From the NCBI RefSeq assembly GCF_003259435.1, contig NZ_QLMA01000003.1, positions 620,001 to 684,000 on the forward strand: 64,000 nt of DNA, in the 5' to 3' direction. Positions 53,169 to 62,143 of this stretch are shown here, in pieces. A model generated the notes under the pieces. It was not told where the DNA came from. It saw only the letters and a program-made list of their open reading frames with translations, and did not search any database. The DNA is from Chitinophaga dinghuensis. Its GTDB lineage: Bacteria; Bacteroidota; Bacteroidia; Chitinophagales; Chitinophagaceae. The number at the start of each line of letters is the position of its first letter. Position 1 is the stretch's first letter. Both the position numbers and the translations under genes were made by a program.

Positions 53169-54692
53169 TTAATTTATTTGCTTTAAGATATCTGGCGGCA
53201 GATTGTCTTCCCGAATATCCATAGAGGTTATTATCAAGGATTTTATTTGTTTGCTTGTTAAGCCTGCATGCTTCAAAGTCAAAATTATTGCTGCGATATT
53301 TTCTTGTTCCACTATATCTTCCTCAACCCAGGAATAATCTGGATGCTCATAAGAGTTTCGTAATGCATTAATGGTTGTTAACAACATTCTCATGATAACA
53401 CGAAGTAACTGGAACTGGTCTTGTGTTAATTGTTGCTTCAGTACTGTTAATAAATGAAAGTTCTCATTCACTTCATAACGTATACTCTTACTTGTTTGAG
53501 TTTTTACCAAGAAAACTTCGCCGAAGGTATTAAGTTTTGAGGAAGATTTGGTACCTCTGTTTGAATATTCATTTTCAGCGTTTTTCTTTAAGTTACTAAT
53601 ATACCTTACAAACGGGAATTGTAATTCATACGGTATGGTGATTAAAGATTTAGCAACATTTAGCTGGAAGTATTTATCGACGCTGTTACCAATATCTACT
53701 TTTAATCTGGCAAGTTGCATTCTTGGCGCTTTTTTTATTACACCCAGCCATCCTCCGTAAATTATCAGCCTGTCTCCTCTGTATACATATATACCTTCCA
53801 TGTCCATTAGACTTTTGTTGGCAGGAGTCCAGATAGGGTTTCCATCCTTACTTTCTTGAATGCTACTGGATGGAAGAATAAAGCCTTCAACGGAAATAGT
53901 ATCTGTTTTGAAGATTTTTTCCATCCTTTCAAGTTTTCTTAAATTAGTTTGTACTTCGGGGAAGGGGTTGAATGGAATAAGGAGATGATTATTGATCCGT
54001 ATTTTAATCTTTTTTTCTGATCTTTCCAGGAATCTGTGGAATACTAAGGATAAGTATTCCGATGTAATTTCTGTAATCTCTTTTTGAAGTGCTGGTTTTC
54101 GGTCTTTCTCCAGATAATTTTCAAATTTGTACAATCCATCCCAGATAATAATAGTAGAAGGAGCGTAGTTGTCAAAATTGTTAAGAAAACCTTTACTCAG
54201 CAGCAGATATTGATCAAGTTTTTCGTTGATGATTTTTTGCTGGTTTTTATGGATTTTCCAACCCTGATTTTTTGCAAAAAGATCAACATTCCATGAATAC
54301 GAGGAAAAAGGAGCATCAGAAGATATCCTACTTCTGGAAAGAACTGTTAGCTGTCTTGTTTGTGAAAATGATGCTGTTTTCATTCCCAGTCCAAAACGTC
54401 CCAGGTCATCTGGGGCTCTCACATATTCGGATGAAGTACTCGGAAAGTGCATACTTTTCCGGAGTACATCATCTGTCATACCAATTCCATTATCTGCCAG
54501 ATACAATACAAATGGTTCCTTGTTAGTATCGATCAGAATTTCAATCTTATCGGCTCCCTTGGAAACAGCGTTATCAATTAGATCAGCCAGCGCAGTTTCC
54601 AGTGTGTAACCTTGTTCTGCAATTGATTTGATAAGAAATTCCGGATTGGGAGTTGCGTCCACTTCATCCTGGGTATTAAAGTTATCTAGCAT
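53169..54692 (-). CDS. MORC/MutL-like GHKL ATPase of the defence operon
   Basis: A 507-residue protein. The GHKL domain has the three motifs: LETALADLIDNAV (31-43), LADNGIGMTDD (65-75) and DLGRFGLGMKTASF (96-109). These match the MutL/Hsp90/MORC class, with the MORC-like spacing described for prokaryotic homologues. Helical and coiled C-terminal parts follow. ATP-driven clamping on DNA is likely. It overlaps the methyltransferase gene by 11 bases. Confidence 0.93.
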   Translation of the reverse strand: MLDNFNTQDEVDATPNPEFLIKSIAEQGYTLETALADLIDNAVSKGADKIEILIDTNKEPFVLYLADNGIGMTDDVLRKSMHFPSTSSEYVRAPDDLGRFGLGMKTASFSQTRQLTVLSRSRISSDAPFSSYSWNVDLFAKNQGWKIHKNQQKIINEKLDQYLLLSKGFLNNFDNYAPSTIIIWDGLYKFENYLEKDRKPALQKEITEITSEYLSLVFHRFLERSEKKIKIRINNHLLIPFNPFPEVQTNLRKLERMEKIFKTDTISVEGFILPSSSIQESKDGNPIWTPANKSLMDMEGIYVYRGDRLIIYGGWLGVIKKAPRMQLARLKVDIGNSVDKYFQLNVAKSLITIPYELQFPFVRYISNLKKNAENEYSNRGTKSSSKLNTFGEVFLVKTQTSKSIRYEVNENFHLLTVLKQQLTQDQFQLLRVIMRMLLTTINALRNSYEHPDYSWVEEDIVEQENIAAIILTLKHAGLTSKQIKSLIITSMDIREDNLPPDILKQIN

Positions 54693-55938
54693 TCCGTAAT
54701 GTATCTTTTAAGGCCTGAGCTATTTTTTGGGCCATAAGAGGAGGAACTGCATTTCCTATTTGTTTAAAGGCAGCTGTTCTACTTCCTGCTTCTTTGATGC
54801 CTTCAAAATAATAATCGTCAGGAAAAGACTGGAGTCTGGCAGCTTCCCTGACAGTAATTGACCGATTTTGATCTATATCAGGATGGATATAATAATGACC
54901 ATCCTTTGCAATATGTGCGACAACCGTTTGTGAAGATTTAAGATCCTGAGCGACCACTTTAAACCTGTCACAAAATGATGATCTGTTCTGGTGTGTCTTT
55001 AAGCGGTCAGGTAAATCATTATAATCCAGACGCTCCTTCCGCTCATTCCATTTGTTAACAGCTATCCGGTATATTTCCTTGTCTTGTTTGGTGTGCGGCC
55101 TTGCTATATGCTGGGTCAGAATATTCAGATTGGAACGCAGATCATTGTCAACCAGATATTTTGAAGCTTTACCAGCATATTTAAGATATTTATCCTGACC
55201 TTCACCGGCATTTAGAAAAGGCAAATCTGAAAGAACAGAGCTTACTTTGAACTGAGACTTTGCTTTTATATCCTCAAGATTCGGTATGCTAGGTACAAAA
55301 TCATCCTTCCATCCTATCAGAATAATTCTTCTTCGGTTTTGTAAAACACCAAAATTATCGGCCTGAATAGTAAAAAGTTCAAATTTATAGCCTTTCTTCA
55401 GAAACAGGCGCTTCATATTCTCCAGATAGTGTCCCCCTTTTGCAGATCTAAGCCCAATCACATTTTCAAAGACAAACATTTTTGGATTATACTTCTGCAG
55501 ATATCTTCCATATTCAACATACAGGTAATTTCTAGGGTCACCTTCCATACTATTGGCACTCCGCGCACGTCCTACCAATGAATATGCCTGACAAGGAGGA
55601 CCTCCAATAATAAGGTCAACTTCAGATTTATGAAGCTGTTGATGAATCAATGTATGAATACTCTCATTATTTTCAGCACCTATTGCCAGATTGATAACAC
55701 TCTTAAGCTGATCTTCAGGTACTTTACTATACAATTCCTGTCTGGTTATTTTTCCTTTCAGATAATCAGTATAAATCTCCGGATTATTCTCATTTTTATA
55801 AAAGTAATAAGCAATTCTGGTCTTTAACGAATAACATGCGGCTTCGTCCATCTCCACGTGTGCTATTGGATGGTAACCCTCTCTGATAAATCCTTCAGAT
55901 AATCCACCTGCTCCTGCAAATAAATCAATATATTTCAT
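54682..55938 (-). CDS. DNA cytosine-5 methyltransferase
   Basis: A 418-residue C5-methyltransferase. Motif I DLFAGAGGLSEGF (5-17), catalytic motif IV GGPPCQAYS with C116, motif VI VFENVIG (E158), motif VIII QNRRRIILIG, and motif X QIGNAVPPLMAQKI are all present. It would protect host sites against the operon's nuclease. The target sequence is unknown, but Vsr next door suggests a CpG- or CC-containing site where m5C deaminates to T. It overlaps vsr by 4 bases. Confidence 0.96.
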   Translation of the reverse strand: MKYIDLFAGAGGLSEGFIREGYHPIAHVEMDEAACYSLKTRIAYYFYKNENNPEIYTDYLKGKITRQELYSKVPEDQLKSVINLAIGAENNESIHTLIHQQLHKSEVDLIIGGPPCQAYSLVGRARSANSMEGDPRNYLYVEYGRYLQKYNPKMFVFENVIGLRSAKGGHYLENMKRLFLKKGYKFELFTIQADNFGVLQNRRRIILIGWKDDFVPSIPNLEDIKAKSQFKVSSVLSDLPFLNAGEGQDKYLKYAGKASKYLVDNDLRSNLNILTQHIARPHTKQDKEIYRIAVNKWNERKERLDYNDLPDRLKTHQNRSSFCDRFKVVAQDLKSSQTVVAHIAKDGHYYIHPDIDQNRSITVREAARLQSFPDDYYFEGIKEAGSRTAAFKQIGNAVPPLMAQKIAQALKDTLRNAR

Positions 55939-56360
55939 CTGTAATTTTCTTTGATCAATCTGGCCAGTCCAGCCAAAGTAGTTTCTCTTAGTTTAGGTTT
56001 TAATGTGCATTCCCAAACAACTACCACTTTCCATCCTTCTGCTGTTAACAGGGCAAGTGCATTTCGATCGTTTTCAATATTTTTGTTAATCTTATCTAGC
56101 CATTTTTTTGTATCTGTTTTGGGTACCACAAACAATTGGCAATTGTTATGTCCATGCCAAAAACAGCCATTAATAAAAAGTACTGTGTTGTACTTAGGTA
56201 GAACAATATCCGGCCGGCCTGCTAACTCCTTAACGTGCACCCTGTATCTGAATCCCAAAGCATGCAAATACTTCCTGACACACATCTCAAGTGCCGTATT
56301 TTTATTCTTTATACGGCTCATATTATAACTTCTTACTTCACGGGTGTGTACATCTGCCAT
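55935..56360 (-). CDS. vsr: Very short patch repair endonuclease
   Basis: A 141-residue Vsr nuclease: RSYNMSRIKNKNTALEM, the metal-binding D51 in AGRPDIVLPKY, FINGCFWHGH (H69, H71), and the WDKINKNIENDR-like helix (KWLDKINKNIENDRN). It nicks beside T:G mismatches formed by deamination of 5-methylcytosine, so that the partner methyltransferase does not raise mutation. It is the first gene of the defence operon, overlapping the methyltransferase by 4 bases (ATGA). Confidence 0.97.
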   Translation of the reverse strand: MADVHTREVRSYNMSRIKNKNTALEMCVRKYLHALGFRYRVHVKELAGRPDIVLPKYNTVLFINGCFWHGHNNCQLFVVPKTDTKKWLDKINKNIENDRNALALLTAEGWKVVVVWECTLKPKLRETTLAGLARLIKENYR

Positions 56361-56771
56361 CTTTAGTTATCAACATTGTTTTCCAGAATGGTTAGTTTAT
56401 ATTCCCATATTCTGAAGATTTGCATAAGTATTTTACATTAGTACCATTCTGTTGATTGTACGTTCTTACTTTCTGCTTCCAAATTCGATGTAATTATCTT
56501 AGTTAATATGCAATATATTGAACTATTCTTTTTGTAAAAATAGCCTACATCGAAATTATTAGGTAGTTGCGCATTGTATTTGCGTAGCCCACCTGTTTGT
56601 TACCCATTTCTTACAAATTTAGCTATGTAATCAAAAGATAGCCAATAAATAAAAAATTTCTGATAAATACTATAAGAAAATGGAAAATGCCACGTAAATA
56701 TGGCCCAATAGAGAGCAATTAATAACAAATAAAAAAGGTTGTAAATCAAAAGACTTACAACCTTTTTTTAG
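56361..56771. other. Promoter region of the defence operon
   Basis: About 400 bases without a gene, holding the operon promoter. It has inverted copies of CAGAATGGT (56384-56392) and ACCATTCTG (56443-56451). The tRNA-Leu terminator (56731-56768) lies at its far end. Confidence 0.5.
56731..56768. terminator. Terminator of the tRNA-Leu gene
   Basis: AAAAAAGGTTGTAA (56731-56744) pairs with TTACAACCTTTTTT (56755-56768), perfect apart from the loop. It stops minus-strand transcription just after the tRNA. Confidence 0.8.
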
Positions 56772-56855
56772 TGCCCAGAACTGGATTCGAACCAGCACAC
56801 CCTTGCGAGCGCTGCGACCTGAACACAGTGCGTCTACCAATTTCGCCATCTGGGC
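56772..56855 (-). tRNA. tRNA-Leu (CAG anticodon)
   Basis: On the minus strand the sequence folds as a type II tRNA: acceptor GCCCAGA/TCTGGGC, D arm with GAAATTGGTAGACGC, anticodon stem CTGTG/CGCAG with loop TTCAGGT (anticodon CAG), a short variable arm (CGCTCGCAAGGGTG), and T arm CTGGTTCGAATCCAG. The discriminator base is A and CCA is not encoded. 84 bases. Confidence 0.93.
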
Positions 56856-56950
56856 AACTGATTTTGTGTTTCAGGACGGCAAAGATAAGCAGAGTTTTCT
56901 TTCTGCCAAATTTTTTTTGATTTTTTATGCTGATAATGAAAGGATTGTGT

Positions 56951-58855
56951 CTACTCTGCATACTCCCACGCGCTCTGGTAGCCGTTTTGATCCTCTGCAT
57001 ACTTTATAAAGTCAGCATAGAAAGGCAGTTGAGAGAGGGTAGCGCTGTCGCCAATGATCACTAATTTCTTCCTCGCACGAGTCATCGCCACATTCATTCT
57101 ACGGATATCTGACAAGAACCCGATCTTACTCTCATTATTGCTACGGGTCATGCTGATATACACAATATCCCTTTCCTGTCCCTGGAAGCTATCGATCGTA
57201 TTTACCGCTATACGGCTTATATAAGGCTGCAAATCGGGGTGATGGGCCAATTGCTCTTTCAATACTTCTATTTGCTGCCTGTAAGGCGAAATAATGGCAA
57301 TAGAAGGGAATTGTTCCGGACTGTAATGCGGACTTAACGTTCCTGCCACATGGGCCAGATGACGGAATAGAAATGCTGCTTCTTCCGGATTAGTGGTACT
57401 GGTGCCATCCGTTTTTTCATCGAAGCCACAGCCGGCTGTATCAATGAATGCCAGCGGCGTATCTTGTGCAAAGAGAAGATGATCCGCCACGGAAGCATGC
57501 GCTTTCAATTTGTCGCCATAAAAAACGCCAGATGAATAACCCATGATGGTGGCATGCATCCGATATTGTTCTTCGAGTAATGTTACACTTTCCGGATACA
57601 ATGCGACTATCTTTTCCATCAAGGTGTTTGCCAGGCCTGCCTGTGCAGCATCATTGGATTTGATAGTTGGAGGAAGCTGACAATGGTCGCCGGCAAAGAT
57701 GACCTTCTCTCCTTTGAGAATAGGTATCCAGCAAGCAGGTTCCAATGCCTGTCCGGCTTCATCTATCACTACTGTACGATACTTCAGATGACGTACGGTG
57801 TAATGATTCGCGCCAACAGGCGTAGCTGTGATCACCTGCGCTTTAGCGACGATATCTTCTACTACATATTGTTCTGTGTTTTCTACGGCTTTCATGATGT
57901 TGCGGGCTTCATCAAATAAAGCCTTGCGTTGCTCCCGCTCTGCTTTCCCGAAATTGCGCTTGTATTTATGCGCCATATTCCGAAATTCATTCGCCTGTTT
58001 GCGTAACCGGGATACTTCTTTCATGCCACTGTGGCCCGACATTTTACTATCAAGTGTCAATGACAGTAAACGCTCCGATACTCTGGCTGGATTCCCTACC
58101 CGCAATACATTCAAGCCTTCTTCTGATAATTTTTCACTCAACAGATCTACAGCTGTATTGCTGGGCGCTACTACCAATATCTGTTGCGGCTCTTCTTTTA
58201 TCAAGGCTTTAATCGCCTGTACCAGAGTGGTGGTTTTACCTGTTCCCGGAGGACCATGTACTACCGCTACATCACAGGCTTCCAGGATTTTGCCTACAGC
58301 GGCCTGCTGTGAGTTATTAAGTCTGCCAAAAGTGACAGGAGAGATATCTGTTCTGAAATTAGGCGCTGCTTGTCCGGTGAGTACGCGTACAAGTCGCCCT
58401 GTTTTTGGATCATCTGCAATGGCTGCTGCCTGTTTAAGGGCTGCCTGCATTTCATCATAGCTGTTGTCATCAAAGAGAAGATCGATACCTAACTTGCCAT
58501 TATCGGCCCAGTCAGGGAGCTCATCGGTGCGAAGGGTGATTTTCAGCCGATTTCCACCCACCCAGGAGATGACACCTTCCTGCTGATCCTGCTTCCGGTC
58601 GTGGTTGGAGAAAAATACCGCAGAAACGCCGCTACGCAGCTGATGCGGTACCTCCTGATGGGTCGTGCGTTCCAGCTCTACGGTCAGATAATCGCCGCGA
58701 CTCATCTCACTTCCCCGGATGGCAACAGGGTACCAGGCCAGCCCGCCGGCACGACGTTCCTGCACAGAAGTGCTGGCGGTCAATGCCTGGTACGATTTAC
58801 GGTCTTCTTCCCTTTCTGTTTTTAATAAATCCTGCAGCTTTTTGAAATAATCCAT
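56951..58855 (-). CDS. UPF1/IGHMBP2-like SF1 helicase
   Basis: A 634-residue SF1B-type helicase. Motifs: VVHGPPGTGKTTTLVQA (Walker A), APSNTAVDLL, VVIDEAGQALEPACW (DEAG), IFAGDHCQLPPTI, LLEEQYRMHATIMGY, ISPYRQQIEVL, VNTIDSFQGQERDIVYISMTRSN and MNVAMTRARKKLVIIGD. An N-terminal SH3/beta-barrel-like domain (to ~170) precedes them. It would unwind RNA or DNA with ATP. It is next to the tRNA, not part of the defence operon. Confidence 0.94.
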   Translation of the reverse strand: MDYFKKLQDLLKTEREEDRKSYQALTASTSVQERRAGGLAWYPVAIRGSEMSRGDYLTVELERTTHQEVPHQLRSGVSAVFFSNHDRKQDQQEGVISWVGGNRLKITLRTDELPDWADNGKLGIDLLFDDNSYDEMQAALKQAAAIADDPKTGRLVRVLTGQAAPNFRTDISPVTFGRLNNSQQAAVGKILEACDVAVVHGPPGTGKTTTLVQAIKALIKEEPQQILVVAPSNTAVDLLSEKLSEEGLNVLRVGNPARVSERLLSLTLDSKMSGHSGMKEVSRLRKQANEFRNMAHKYKRNFGKAEREQRKALFDEARNIMKAVENTEQYVVEDIVAKAQVITATPVGANHYTVRHLKYRTVVIDEAGQALEPACWIPILKGEKVIFAGDHCQLPPTIKSNDAAQAGLANTLMEKIVALYPESVTLLEEQYRMHATIMGYSSGVFYGDKLKAHASVADHLLFAQDTPLAFIDTAGCGFDEKTDGTSTTNPEEAAFLFRHLAHVAGTLSPHYSPEQFPSIAIISPYRQQIEVLKEQLAHHPDLQPYISRIAVNTIDSFQGQERDIVYISMTRSNNESKIGFLSDIRRMNVAMTRARKKLVIIGDSATLSQLPFYADFIKYAEDQNGYQSAWEYAE

Positions 58856-58867
58856 CCCGCAAAGATA

Positions 58868-61075
58868 CTAATAACTCAGGGTTATACCGGCTCCAAAGCC
58901 CATGTCACTGTCATAATGCGTGGATAATGCAAAGTTTTTCGTGAATATATAACGGAACCCTGCCATGTATTCATAATCGGTGTTCACCATGAAGTTGAAT
59001 CGAAGTCGCCTGGTGACAGGTACATCCTCCCTGGAGAGCTGTAAACGCAGCCTGCCTTCCGTATCCAGAGACGCATCTGCTACTATCAGCATCGGCAATG
59101 TATATTGTAAACCTACATGCAATACCTGCCTGAAATCTTTGGTGTTCTTTTGTCCGAATAAATTCTTCTCATGCTCATCCAGCTTACGATAGCGGACATC
59201 CCAGCCCACATATGGAAACAGCCATTGCATTTTACCTATATATCTACCAAAATGGCTCTCACTTTCATAGCCATGCCGGTCGTTCAGCCCGATTCTCCAT
59301 TCTGTAGATAGCTGGTAGCGGGTGTTGGATAACCGTATCTCGCCATCGCTACCATTACTTTCTAATCCTACACGGCCCATCAGGTATAGCATGCGGTCAT
59401 CTTTCTTAATCATTTTCCATCCATAACTCGGATCGGGTACTTGTGGGTTTGGGGGACTGTCTTCATAACTGAATACGCGTCCCATTCCACTCATCATATG
59501 ATAGAGAATATGGCAATGGAAGAACCAGTCGCCACTCTCTGTGGCAGCAAATTCGATGGTGTCCACTTCCATAGGCATGATATCCAGTACGGTTTTCAGC
59601 GGGGAATAATCGCCTTGTCCGTTTAATACCCGGAAGAAATGCCCGTGTAAGTGCATCGGATGCCGCATCATGGTATTGTTATAGAGGATGATACGAACAT
59701 TTTCTCCTTTGCGGATAAGTATTTTATCTGATTCAGAGACGGTTTTATTGTTGATGGTCCAAACGTATCTGTTCATATTACCAGTGAGTTCAAATTTGAA
59801 TTCACGGGTGGGCGCATTGGCAGGCAAATTCGTTTTCTCTGGCGCACGCAGCATACCATAGTTGAGCGTAACAATGTCGCCGGATGCAGGCATGTTCATG
59901 TTTCCCATATCATGTCCGCTGTGATCTTCGTGGGCAGTGGGTTTGTTGTCTCCCCCTCCTGTAATTTCCGGATACATAACGGTATTCATATCCATGGTTT
60001 GGTTGGTCATTTGCATGCCACCGCTGGTATCCAGGTTGCCGTTCATTTGCATCATGTCGTTCATCATCTTCATGCCTTCGAAATACTTCAGCTTAGGGAG
60101 TGGCGCCATAGGCATATTCATGCCTTGTCCCAGCCAGAGCGAAGTGGAGCCGGTACGGTCTTCCGCAGTAGCGAGTAGTTGATAGCGCATGTTTTCAGGT
60201 ATGGTGACAATAACATCATACGTTTCAGATACGCCAACGATTAAACGATCTACTTCCACGGGTGTAACATCTGCGCCATCGTTGGCTACTACAGCCATTT
60301 TACCACCAGAGAAATTTATCCAGAAGTAGGTAGACGAACTACCGTTGATGATACGGAGTCTTACTTTATCGCCCGCTTTCAGACCAGGCATACTGTCCGT
60401 CAGTTTGCCATTGGCGAGGAATTTTTCGTAGTACACATCGCTAACGTCCATGGCATTCATTCGTTTCCATTCGTTGGTGACTTTGGTACCAAAATGTTTA
60501 TGCTTGATGGCCTCTGTATAGCTTTGTGTAGAACCCTTTTTAATAGCGAACCAATCATTCGCATTATGGAGGTAACGATTGACCTGATGCGGATGCATGT
60601 CTGTCCAATCGCTTAACAGCAGCACTTTTTCCGGCATGGTACTTTTTTCGCGTGGATGGAATACTAAGGAGCCATACATCCCGCTTTGTTCCTGGAACAT
60701 GGTATGACTATGATACCAGTAGGTGCCGTGTTGTACGATTGGAAATTTGAATATATGAGTCTGACCCGCTTTGATAGGTTGGGTGGTCAGGTATGGTACG
60801 CCATCTTCCTGGTTGGGCAGGATAACGCCGTGCCAGTGAATGGAAGTTTCTGTTCCGAGTGTATTGTGTACGTAGATGAGGGCGGTATCGCCTTCTGTGA
60901 ATTCGAGGGTAGGACCAGGAATGCCGCCATTGATGGTCAGTCCGTGCGCCATTTTTCCGGAATAGTGTACCATGGTATCGCCTACGTAAAGATCGTATCT
61001 GACAGTTTTGGGCGACTGTGCATAGAGCTGGCTGCCAATAACCATCAGGGTTATATATAAAAGAAATTGCTTCAT
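58868..61075 (-). CDS. Multicopper oxidase (CopA-like) fused to a CopB-like barrel
   Basis: A 735-residue exported protein. The signal peptide (MKQFLLYITLMVIGSQLYAQ) is followed by three cupredoxin domains with all copper ligands: SIHWHGVIL, WYHSHTMFQEQ, HPMHLHGHFF and FFHCHILYHMMSGMG. A Met/His-rich loop (MNDMMQMNGNLDTSGGMQM; HEDHSGHDMGNMNM, about 340-420) is typical of copper-tolerance oxidases. After ~560 it continues into a ~180-residue beta-rich tail (GRVGLESNGSDGEIRLSN to GAGITLSY) resembling CopB outer-membrane proteins. It would oxidise Cu(I) outside the cytoplasm. Confidence 0.9.
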   Translation of the reverse strand: MKQFLLYITLMVIGSQLYAQSPKTVRYDLYVGDTMVHYSGKMAHGLTINGGIPGPTLEFTEGDTALIYVHNTLGTETSIHWHGVILPNQEDGVPYLTTQPIKAGQTHIFKFPIVQHGTYWYHSHTMFQEQSGMYGSLVFHPREKSTMPEKVLLLSDWTDMHPHQVNRYLHNANDWFAIKKGSTQSYTEAIKHKHFGTKVTNEWKRMNAMDVSDVYYEKFLANGKLTDSMPGLKAGDKVRLRIINGSSSTYFWINFSGGKMAVVANDGADVTPVEVDRLIVGVSETYDVIVTIPENMRYQLLATAEDRTGSTSLWLGQGMNMPMAPLPKLKYFEGMKMMNDMMQMNGNLDTSGGMQMTNQTMDMNTVMYPEITGGGDNKPTAHEDHSGHDMGNMNMPASGDIVTLNYGMLRAPEKTNLPANAPTREFKFELTGNMNRYVWTINNKTVSESDKILIRKGENVRIILYNNTMMRHPMHLHGHFFRVLNGQGDYSPLKTVLDIMPMEVDTIEFAATESGDWFFHCHILYHMMSGMGRVFSYEDSPPNPQVPDPSYGWKMIKKDDRMLYLMGRVGLESNGSDGEIRLSNTRYQLSTEWRIGLNDRHGYESESHFGRYIGKMQWLFPYVGWDVRYRKLDEHEKNLFGQKNTKDFRQVLHVGLQYTLPMLIVADASLDTEGRLRLQLSREDVPVTRRLRFNFMVNTDYEYMAGFRYIFTKNFALSTHYDSDMGFGAGITLSY

Positions 61076-61109
61076 AAAATAAATCTGTTGTTGCCCGGAG
61101 CGGGCAGGA

Positions 61110-61147
61110 AAACTACAGGTGAACAGATATACAACCCGTTCACCTGT
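61110..61147 (-). terminator. Terminator after the DUF3347 gene
   Basis: ACAGGTGAAC (61115-61124) pairs with GTTCACCTGT (61138-61147). On the minus strand a T run (TAGTTTTCC) follows. It separates the DUF3347 gene from the oxidase gene. Confidence 0.75.
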
Positions 61148-61166
61148 ATAAAAGTTGAAGGAAATA

Positions 61167-61625
61167 TTATTGGATGGTATCAGCTACTTTTCCGCAAGTC
61201 AGCATTTGGTTGCCGAAGTATGGATTTTTCACTGCGCTGGAGTTGCTCAGCCAGGAAGCTTTTTTCATTGGGCAGTATTGCTGATAAACTGGCTGTTCAG
61301 AGAGTTTGGTAGATTTTGCGAGATCGTACATATCGGTGGAGAACTGTTTAAATTGTTCTCTTTGTTGTGCGATATCTTTTGCGGATGCGATCTGTTGTGC
61401 TTCTGCTACCAGTTTATCTTTCGCAGCGGCGATTGATTTATTGGCAGTTGCTTCGTCGGCCACTGCTTTAACGAATGCGTTGGCGGCAGTGCTGGCAGCG
61501 GAGCTATTACCACTGATGAGAGCGTCTTTTACGGCATAATACTGTGTGAGAATACCGGATTTATTTTGAGCGTTGGCTTTAGATAAAGAGAAAAGAACAG
61601 CGATGGCCAGAAATAATTTTTTCAT
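61167..61625 (-). CDS. DUF3347-domain exported protein (copper cluster)
   Basis: A 152-residue protein with a signal peptide (KKLFLAIAVLFSLSKANAQ). The rest is a helical domain (LTQYYAVKDALISGNSSAASTAANAFVKAV) and a C-terminal segment with QYCPMKKASWLSNSSAVKNPYFGNQMLTCGK. QYCPM and MLTCG with two Cys and Met are the DUF3347 signature, found next to copper and heavy-metal efflux genes. It may carry a metal in the periplasm. It belongs with the oxidase and the His/Cys protein. Confidence 0.88.
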   Translation of the reverse strand: MKKLFLAIAVLFSLSKANAQNKSGILTQYYAVKDALISGNSSAASTAANAFVKAVADEATANKSIAAAKDKLVAEAQQIASAKDIAQQREQFKQFSTDMYDLAKSTKLSEQPVYQQYCPMKKASWLSNSSAVKNPYFGNQMLTCGKVADTIQ

Positions 61626-61712
61626 AATTGTTGATTTGATATGATTTATTAAATGAAGTTAGATGTTGGGCCGTCTGTGACGGCGGGAATGGGTGAAGAG
61701 ATGTCTGTCAAA

Positions 61713-62072
61713 TCAAATCAAAAATCGCTGTATCTCTATACTAATATCCCTGACGGGCAATCCTAATGTATGGTTGGTTAAATATCGTTGAGAAATGTTT
61801 GGATGGAAAGCCTGGATATCCATATGATTATAAGTCTGGATATCGGGAGACACGTGTCCGGGAGCTGCAGCGATTTGCAGCGAAGCATCGAGTACCTTGT
61901 CGAGCATAGGCTGTTTCGCCATTTCATCAGAGCAGCAAGGGTCGGTGGCTGCGTGATGATGGTGAGTAGCCTTTGCTGTCAGCATGATGGCGGAGCAGGT
62001 AAAACCTGTCAGCAGGTGCAGGCTGAAGATCAGCAGTAGACTAAGGGCTTTTATGGTGTTGCTTCTTTTCAT
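61713..62072 (-). CDS. Small His/Cys-rich exported protein (HYC_CC_PP-like)
   Basis: A 119-residue protein with an N-terminal signal/anchor (IKALSLLLIFSLHLLTGFTC). The following AKATHHHHAATDPCCSDEM has four His and two adjacent Cys, the HYC_CC_PP-like pattern of small Bacteroidota proteins near copper genes. Copper or other metal binding is likely from this and its neighbours. It is the first gene of the copper cluster. Confidence 0.75.
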   Translation of the reverse strand: MKRSNTIKALSLLLIFSLHLLTGFTCSAIMLTAKATHHHHAATDPCCSDEMAKQPMLDKVLDASLQIAAAPGHVSPDIQTYNHMDIQAFHPNISQRYLTNHTLGLPVRDISIEIQRFLI

Positions 62073-62143
62073 AATGATGGCTCAAAGATAGCACACGATA
62101 AAAGCCGGTTGTTTACATAATTGCGGATATGATTTATATAATT

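Noticed and set aside
56755-57000. 81-residue minus-strand frame across the tRNA
   Set aside because: It reads through tRNA-Leu and gives the well-known artefact GEIGRRTVFRSQRSQGCAGSNPV.
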